Below the pieces are notes generated by a model. That model saw nothing but the letters and a program-made list of their open reading frames with translations, was not told the DNA's origin and did not search any database. Source: Sympetrum striolatum (lineage: Eukaryota > Arthropoda > Insecta > Odonata > Libellulidae). Taken from it: a stretch of 64,000 bases of DNA. The position numbers were made by a program, and so were the translations under genes. Positions within the stretch are counted from its first letter, which is position 1. Each line of letters begins with the position of its first letter. The DNA is taken from assembly GCA_947579665.1 (NCBI GenBank), contig OX388345.1, positions 31,711,849-31,775,848 on the forward strand, in the 5' to 3' direction. Below are positions 56,946-64,000 of this stretch, piece after piece.

Positions 56946-58816
56946 GACTAGCGGAGTGCCCGTTGATTCTCAACGGAAAATGAATGTAAATCCAAAGTAA
57001 TGAAATTTTGATTTGAAAAAGTTGGATATGAAAAGTCTTAAATTTATGAAAAGAACAATACTTCTCTTCATCCTATGTGACTTACGAAATCACAAAAACA
57101 GCAACACAAATTTAAATCACAGACTAAACTAATGCACCAGTCGCTACAACAAATAGAGGAAACAACTGAGTACCAAATTAATGTAGACGGAATCACAAAA
57201 ATAGCCACACAAATCTTGTAAACCACAAACGAAAACGAATGAACCAGTCGCTCAGCACATCCAAGATTTCCGTTTGATAGCGAGTCAGTGAAATCATCGC
57301 AACTATCAAATAAACGAATTAACACATAAACACCGCAAACGAATTACGATGTATAGTAATTAATCTAATTAGAAATCGCCCTTTCATGAATTAACAACTA
57401 ATTTATCCTTAAGATGGCGTCGGCTGTTGTATAATTTATCTCTTTCGACACTTGTCTGGAGTCCGTAAATTGAATACTACATTGACTTTTTTGTAATAAT
57501 CAAACCATGCAAAATAAAACATTGATTGTTGCAGTCGCGCGTATGCTAACGAATTTGAATTCAAATTTAAAGATATCGAGTAGGTGGATGTAGGTGGATA
57601 GTACCTATACTTAAACACACCAATAGATGATCCACTAAAACATTTCTTGGTTTAATTTCCCATTCTATATCTAAAAGTACAAAATTCGTTTACCTTTCAA
57701 GTCAGCTATAAAAGGCTTGTCATTCCTTGCTGCTTATTAAGCCTAATTATTGACACTTCAATGGAAGCAATCACTGAATTCAGGGATATTTCAAATATCT
57801 TGATTGATTTATTCTTCAGCGTTAAAGGTTAAATTCACAGCGGGACGCTAAATAAAACGATTATAATGTAGATCGGAAAATAAGAATGAGAAAGTTATCA
57901 ACTTACCAAGCTAAGAAGATATAATTACTTTATATGAGGAAAGAAGATTAATTTAAGTAGTAGTAGTAATTATGAAGGTGCCTCGACAGCTGAGGTCATT
58001 TCGCACCTTTTCCTTTTGATTCATTTAATACGACGATAAACATCAATTTCACGAAAAGAATCAACAAACACTGGTGTTGCTATAAACAAAGCTTGGTTGT
58101 TGATGATGCGCTAGTGCTAACGAATTTGAATTTAAAGATATCGAGATTGGCCTTGACGACGGGTTGTTTAGAATATCAGATTCTCATAAAATTTTCGTAT
58201 TTAATTTACTAATTCTCACAACTTCGAAGTGAAAGCAATATTCTACGACCAAAATAAAAAACTTTATTCTATTTCCTTTGTTTTGGTGTTAGTTTTAGTT
58301 TCAAAGGACCTTTATTTCTAATTTAATTTTGCTAAAGAAAAGTTTCGTGCAAATGATAAAAATGTCTTCCCATGTATTTCTTATGGAAACTATTCGACCC
58401 TCTGGAGTCGAACCGAGTACAATTGGGTCAACAAAAATTAGCCTATCATTTGCGCTAGGGAGACTTTTAATATTGTACAAATTTTGAAATTTTATAAATA
58501 ATTAACTTAAGAGTTATAGCGTGAAATAGATTTTTGACCCCGACTGGGAACGAACTGGAGACAGCTAGGTGGATAAAAGGTAGCCTATGTCACTCCCCGG
58601 ATGTCAAATGACCATCATACCAAATTTCAACAAAATCGGTCGGATAGTTTTTGAGTGATGCTGTAACATCCAGACAGACAGACAGACAGACATGAAAATT
58701 TCTAAAACCTGTTTCGGACTCGGGAACAACCCCAGTATCTAGCAATACAACTTTTTTTGAAATCGGATCAATGTACAGACACGACCCCCTCTACAGATTT
58801 ATTATATATATAGATG
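56946..58816. mobile_element. Unclassified 1.9-kb interspersed repeat
   Basis: It begins GACTAGCGGAGTGCCCGTTG. It ends with AAAATCGGTCGGATAGTTTT, a (CAGA)n run at 58671-58692, and TTATTATATATATAGATGAT. This combination of start and end is familiar from dispersed insect repeats, but I cannot assign the class and see no transposase. Inside, a segment with AATCACAAAAACAGCAACAC at about 57087 recurs at about 57190, and both copies run on to a CCAGTCGCT motif: a tandem duplication of about 100 bases. Confidence 0.5.
58671..58692. repeat. (CAGA)n microsatellite
   Basis: Five and a half units of CAGA inside the end of the interspersed repeat. Confidence 0.9.
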
Positions 58817-60711
58817 ATGCTAAAATATGAATATATCCATTAAAATATGTTGAGTAGGTATGTACCTTAATTTTCCTCATACTAAACTAGAGAGTTGTTC
58901 ATACTCTACCGCGATTTTCATAAAAGATTATCTGCAAAACATTTTCGTACCCTGAAAAGTCTTCTGGTAACCATCTTCAGCTAAAAGGTTGCCAAAAACC
59001 GAGCTCCATTGCCCCTCTTTTGATTCTGAGTGTCGTTCTGGTATTCATTACGTATGTTAATAAAGAAGGCTCAGACAAAACGTACCATTTATCGTTCTAG
59101 TAATGGAGGGAATCCTTCCCTGATTCCGATGCATGTGCTGTATATAAATCAGATCAAACTTCGGTTACTAGGAAGCGTGATGTAGCGATAGTCTCTTTTT
59201 CTGCGAAGCGATTATGGGTCCATGCATACATTTCTTCACAACACAGCCTCTCAGAAAGGGTTTCTTAAATTGATGACTTCCCTGGAACTCTGCCAAGAAA
59301 TCAACGTTAGAGATACCAAGTCGGGAATTCGCGCGAAAGCCTTGCGAGACCAACATGGGCATCTCAGGATGATTGTGTACTCATTCAAACAATTTCAGGG
59401 CGACAAAAATGGCGAGCAATCAGACCTTTAGAAATTAAATGGATGCTTTCAAACCGAAGAAGGGCGGACGAAATCCTTACGCCTCAGAGAGGAGAAAAAT
59501 GTACAGGATGTGCAGCATTGAACTACATCATCCGAATCTTTCGAATTAGTTTGTGGTTGATACAGTATTCAGATCAACACTTAGAAAAAATATATGAAAA
59601 TACATGCACAATGATCGTGATAATGTTTCAAATTTTCACTCGGTTAGATTCGAAATTTCTGACGCATAATTTAATAGTTTTTTCGGTAAATTTCTATTTA
59701 AATCATATAAATTCCACTCGGATTCTACTTCAACTTCTAATAATAATTTAGACCAAACAAAACCTAGTGATTATGAAAATATTTTTTCCTGTGTAATGAC
59801 ATGCTTATTTCCTGTGTTTAAAAGAAATGTGTGAAGATAATTTTGCTAAGGATTTCTGCCCACGAGCCATCTTGATATCTAATTCTTAATTCAAGATATC
59901 ATGGAAATTATTATTTAATACAAATCATCATTACCACGAAGTACTTATTAAACTGCTATACAAAGTGGACAAGTTGCGTTAAAAGTATTGGCCAGAAAAT
60001 TTTGAATTGAATCCTGAATTCTTTATTTCAGACTTTAATCTAAATCTTCACAAAAATTTCGCTGGATATTCCGAATAATTTGGGAACGGAAATAAGGTTT
60101 ATATTTGTACACCTCTAACTCACAGACTTGTTATATATATTTCGAATATATACTGGAAGTGATAAATTTTAATGGCTTAAATGATTCAGAATTCGGGAAA
60201 CTCAAAACTCTATATTGGACATTAAAGTACCAGAGAAACATGTCAAGCGAATATTATAATTAAGTACTCCAGGAACTCATTTAATGTATTAGAAAAAGCA
60301 TAAATTGTCGGTTCATAAATGCCTACTCTCATTCATCCATCTCTCTTGGTACAAAAATAACACCCCAATGTCATCCTCTAAACTGACTGAAGACTATTTA
60401 GAATGTATTTCTAACGCTAGCTTAATAATCTCCATAAGATGTCACTTTTCTAAATTAAAATCCAGGTTTTAAAATGTATCATGTTTTCTCCCACACAGTT
60501 CGATTTGTGAAATTTCAATGTTATTTTTAAGTACGAAATCTTACCCTCTTCACATAAGGAGAGGAAGTTCTTTTCAATTTTTCCCATACTATCACTTTTA
60601 ATTGATTACATAAAAAACTATGGATTGGATAGAAAGGGAGATTACGTTTTATTTCAGGAATTTACGGAATGCATGAAGCATTTGCTACTTACTAGAGTAT
60701 ATTCGTTGGAG
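58817..60711. other. Gene-free stretch
   Basis: I see no supported gene. Two consecutive + strand frames at 59222-59431 and 59443-59751 have mixed residues (for example KLMTSLELCQEINVRDTKSG) but no family that I know and no clear splice borders; they may be chance frames or the relic of a gene. Confidence 0.35.
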
Positions 60712-60910
60712 CCTTCCGCGGTGGCGAAGTGGTTAGCGTTCTCGCATGACCAAGGCCCCGTTAGAATAATAGGGTTCGAATCCCGGCTTTGGTTTTCCCG
60801 GGAATGGTCGTATGTGTGTCCGTCTATTGTTGCGTTAGTGAATCATATTAAAACGGATATTATTGGGGAACCTGTTTCCCTTAAAGAGATTAATAAAAAT
60901 AATAATATGT
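60712..60910 (+). mobile_element. tRNA-derived SINE
   Basis: The head is tRNA-like with an A box (TGGCGAAGTGG, 60722-60732) and a B box (GGTTCGAATCC, 60773-60783) at a spacing usual for RNA polymerase III promoters. A body of about 100 bases follows, ending in an A/T-rich tail with AATAATAAT. The cloverleaf is not complete, so this is not a working tRNA gene. I did not identify target duplications. Confidence 0.75.
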
Positions 60911-63599
60911 CTAGGATATTGTAAATTCCGATATCAAGAGTTTAGAAAGAGGTTCGCAGATGCAAGTTGCTGATAGAGATATTTTGATATAACCGATTTG
61001 CAACAAAAAATACTCATGAAATTACAATAATTGAAAAGGTTAAGGGAAAAATCTAGGTGATACATTATTAGATGAAACTGTTGTGAGATACGTATATCTA
61101 TTTGACAAGATAAGGATGAGCTACTTGTTACGGAAACAACAACTTCGGCATTGTATAATCGGTGCCACACAGAAACATAAAATCGATTAAAAATTATTTA
61201 TTTCCCATTCAGTAAACCATGATGAGATAATATTTCCTTATCTCAGACGTTGAAAAAATGAAGTCGTCATCCAAAAAGCGGAAGAAAAACGCTGATACAG
61301 AAAAAAGAAAAATCAAACGGGCATTAAGGAACGTTTGCCACCTGAGAAAGAAACCTTTTAAAGTTGAAAAGATGGAAGTTGAGATATGAGAAACTGGTGA
61401 CGAAGATAGAAATATTAAGGTTAACCAATCCTCAGATTGATGACCTTCTTTGATGATTAGAAGTCGGTCAACATAAATTAGCCACAAGAATATTTTCAAC
61501 TCAAACTGGTTGTATTGATAAATATTTTAAATGTGAAAGATAACAATGTCTTGCAATAATAATGCGCAAAATGTGGTGGAATAATATTCCTTAATAAATG
61601 ACAGGCGAAGACTGATCTGAAAGACAGGTGCCCAGAGATGAGGGATAACCAAACGTTTAGCAAACCTATTAGCGAGAAGAGAGAGAAAAAATCGTGATCA
61701 TTCCTCGACACTCATTAGCTGTTTTCTGTGAATTACAGTAAATATGTACCATCTTAAATCAGGTTTCAAGTTCCCGAAGTCAAACTCTCTTACCTTCGGG
61801 AAGTAAAGCATTGAAATGAAAAATCTTCATTTCATCGTCTTATTTGACTTTGTTCTGACCCGAAATATCTGTTCTTACGTAAGATCGAGGTATATTGAAA
61901 CATTACGCATCATTTCCTCGTAATTATTCATATTTTAAGAAATCATTAGAGTAAGAAACATGTTATATACATGTTATATCATTCTTAGGAGATTGTTATT
62001 TTTACCAAATACATACTTTCATTAGTTTGCCCTTTACCTTTTTGCGCCTTACCTTGTATATCTAGATCATTACTTATTGCAGAAGACGATTTTTTAATAT
62101 TCTATGGTTACAAAAGATTTAAATTCCATACAGTTAAAGAAGTTTGGCGTATGGGATGTAATTTGATCTTACATGTACTACGTAATAAAAATAGCAAATT
62201 TCTTTGAATCGGTCAGTCACTAACCCCCTAGTCATTTCCCCTAACTCGTGAATATTCTGTAATAACATTTGCTTTAGCTCAGTGATTAATTATACTTTAC
62301 AGAAACTAGTTTCAATCATAAAAATTATCTTTAATTGCTATATAACAGTTATATTCTTCTTTGAGTAAATTTTCGTCAAGTGATAAAATATATGAGAATA
62401 TACGTCCAGTAATAGCCTTAGACCTTAAACATGAACAATAAATAAGTATAACTTGAAATAAATATTTTGAGCGTCAGATACGAAGTCGCATATCTCGCGA
62501 TTAGACTTGAAACTCTCAGACAAAAATGCGAACAGCCGAGTTAATGAATCTGAGCAATATTTGTAATTTACATATCATTTCATCGTTTACGGTTTCAATA
62601 AATATTTTGCTTGACTACATACCCGGAGTTTATATAGGATTAAAGTATAGCGTATTTTTCAAATTAACTGCGTATTAATCATTTGAAGTGATTTAAGATT
62701 AGCAATTTCTTACAGGCTTGCGTTTTAAATTCTATTTTATGATCCTTCATTTAAAATTAAGTCAATTCTAATTTGCAATTAATGCGCCTAAATGTTTTAA
62801 ATCGATCCAAGAGGATATTCCATTGTTTGATTAATCCAACAATTAAACCAGCGCGCATCTTGTTTAGTGTTGCTCGCTAAATCCTTTTGTTATGCTGCAT
62901 TTTTAATATATCAGTTAAGATACGATAGATTGATACGATAAAATTCATCAATATTAAATTAGATAAGATAAAATTCGATTACGATTGAAAATATTGGGAA
63001 CATCATTTTATAACATTTTTAACATAAGTAATCGATAAGGTTAATTAATAAAATTATTGAAATACAAATACCGAGACGAAATATCAGAGTGGTTAGCATT
63101 TAACTTAACTTGCAGAACTGGTTGAATGCATCCGCAAATATCATCAGTCAGATAGCGAGTCAAATCCCACGTAAAGAATGTCTTGCGGCATCTCTTCAGT
63201 GGGCAGAACCACAAAGAGGCATTAGGTGGTAATTACTCCGGGAGTCCTTGGAGCAACTGTTGGCAAACCGTTCCATCAGTCGCTTCCAAGGGAAAAAGGC
63301 TTCCCAGCTTCTCTTTCGAGCATTTCTTTGCATTCACCACCCGAGTTGTTATTTTCCTTCAGCTCTCCGTTTATTCATGAGACTGCCTTTTGGAGATTGG
63401 CTTTAATTTTAGAGCCGGATGTATTCTTTCGAAAACATCCCTTGGAAATGGATTCCGAAGATAATGGACCCAAGACCGCTTCCGGATGGATTGAAGGACT
63501 ACTGCTGCTGTTGAATGCAGAAAAAATTGTCTAATAACCGACTGTTTCTCGATTTATTAGATCGAAAAATATCTTTGCTAGTCATCGCCGCCAAACTCA
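60911..63599. other. Gene-free stretch
   Basis: I see no supported gene. A 43-codon basic frame at 61258 (MKSSSKKRKKNADTEKRKIK at its start) is probably chance. A tRNA-like head with AGTGGTTAGCAT near 63091 and GTCAAATCCC near 63160 may be a second, decayed SINE. Confidence 0.35.
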
Positions 63600-63910
63600 A
63601 ATAAATAAAAATATAGCTCTCGCGAAGATTGAAAGAGATTAGTTGGAGAAGGAGGTAAGGAGAAGAAAGAAGTATTCTAAAAGATATTAAAAGAAGGAAG
63701 TCAAACTGGATACCATCATAGTAATATATTTTCAGGAGGAACGGATCACAGAAAGTGATAATTGAAGGGAAAATAGAAGGGAAGAGAGGAAGGAGGAAGT
63801 ATGGAATGCTGTCAAACATCAAAGAAGAAAGGAAATATGTTGAGATGAAGAGAGATGCCCAAAACAGAATGCTGTGGAGGTAACAGTTTCGTTGAAACCT
63901 ATCCAAGGAC
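63600..63910 (+). pseudogene. C-terminal end of a LINE ORF2 (non-LTR retrotransposon)
   Basis: Across frame changes, the + strand reads KRRKSNWIPS, a stop, YIFRRNGSQKVIIEGKIEGK, then RGRRKYGMLSNIKEERKYVE and MKRDAQNRMLWR. This matches the region after the reverse transcriptase of many arthropod non-LTR elements (pattern KRRKANWIGH, IIEGKIEG, RG-rich stretch, then KxxAxNRxxWR). Stops are present, so it is dead. The reverse transcriptase itself is not found upstream, so the copy is 5'-truncated, as is usual. Sequence after 63905 to the end of the window may be its 3' tail. Confidence 0.7.
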
Positions 63911-64000
63911 AGAAAGACCAAAGAAAGGCCACCAAACTCCTCTACTAACGTCTCTTTACGTGATTTTCGAGGACGAAATTTTAAAAATTTCACGTAATAT

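Noticed and set aside
60712..60790. Functional tRNA gene
   Set aside because: Boxes A and B are good, but the acceptor and anticodon stems do not pair and the sequence runs into a SINE body with an A/T-rich tail.
63085..63170. Possible tRNA gene or second SINE
   Set aside because: Box A- and box B-like motifs exist, but no cloverleaf can be formed and the B box is degenerate. Not enough for a feature.
63499..63993. 164-codon minus-strand frame at the window end
   Set aside because: It is the reverse of a purine-rich LINE ORF2 tail that reads sensibly on the + strand.

Overview
This window looks like a piece of an arthropod genome, most likely an insect. The sequence is AT-rich, genes are split by introns, decayed DNA transposons are common, and the central gene family is the insect gustatory receptor (Gr, 7tm_7) chemoreceptors. 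I cannot name the species or order.

The main feature lies on the + strand from about 2.6 to 47.1 kb. It is an array of long Gr first exons, each about 306-311 codons and carrying TM1 to TM6. Each ends in the same way (LYAE or LYSK, then a phase-0 GT donor), and none has a C-terminal end nearby. Only one set of C-terminal exons is visible: 43041-43109 (23 codons), 45451-45540 (30 codons, LHLFSLQLLH...) and 47026-47109 (27 codons, with the Gr signature TYLVILVQFQ, then TAA). All introns are phase 0, so any first exon joins in frame to the shared end and gives a receptor of about 386-391 residues. My reading is one complex Gr locus with several alternative first exons, each with its own promoter, sharing three constant 3' exons. 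This arrangement is known from some insect Gr loci. These short 3' exons are not visible to a simple ORF scan.

There are four subfamilies of first exon. A: A1 at 9454, A2 at 13291, A3 at 27385. B: B1 at 16224, B2 at 30293, B3 at 36701. C: only pseudoexons, at about 18.6, 32.7 and 38.4 kb. D: D1 at 20058, D2 at 39847. One more highly decayed relic (Z) lies at 2581-3850. Intact: A1, A2, B2, B3, D2. Lightly broken: B1 (TGG to TGA at codon 11), A3 (2-bp deletion), D1 (1-bp insertion). The array grew by segmental duplication of an A-B-C-D unit: about 12.68-22.55 kb (A2-B1-C1-D1), about 26.76-32.76 kb (A3-B2-tip of C), and about 35.83-42.23 kb (B3-C2-D2). Identical tracts shared by otherwise diverged copies suggest gene conversion. 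Conserved upstream blocks lie at near-constant distance from each A/B start codon.

The rest is mostly mobile-element debris: a hAT-type MITE with an 8-bp target duplication (4.0 kb), a piggyBac relic with TTAA ends and a broken transposase (6.06-7.53 kb), a mariner transposase relic (11.4-12.0 kb), a THAP-domain fragment (22.6 kb), a 3.7-kb composite inverted-repeat element (22.83-26.56 kb) with a nested foldback MITE, a possible hAT relic (47.7 kb), a tiny TA-flanked MITE (49.3 kb), a hairpin element (55.9 kb), an unclassified interspersed repeat (56.9-58.8 kb), a tRNA-derived SINE (60.7 kb) and a LINE ORF2 tail (63.6-63.9 kb). From 47.1 kb to the end I see no convincing host gene.
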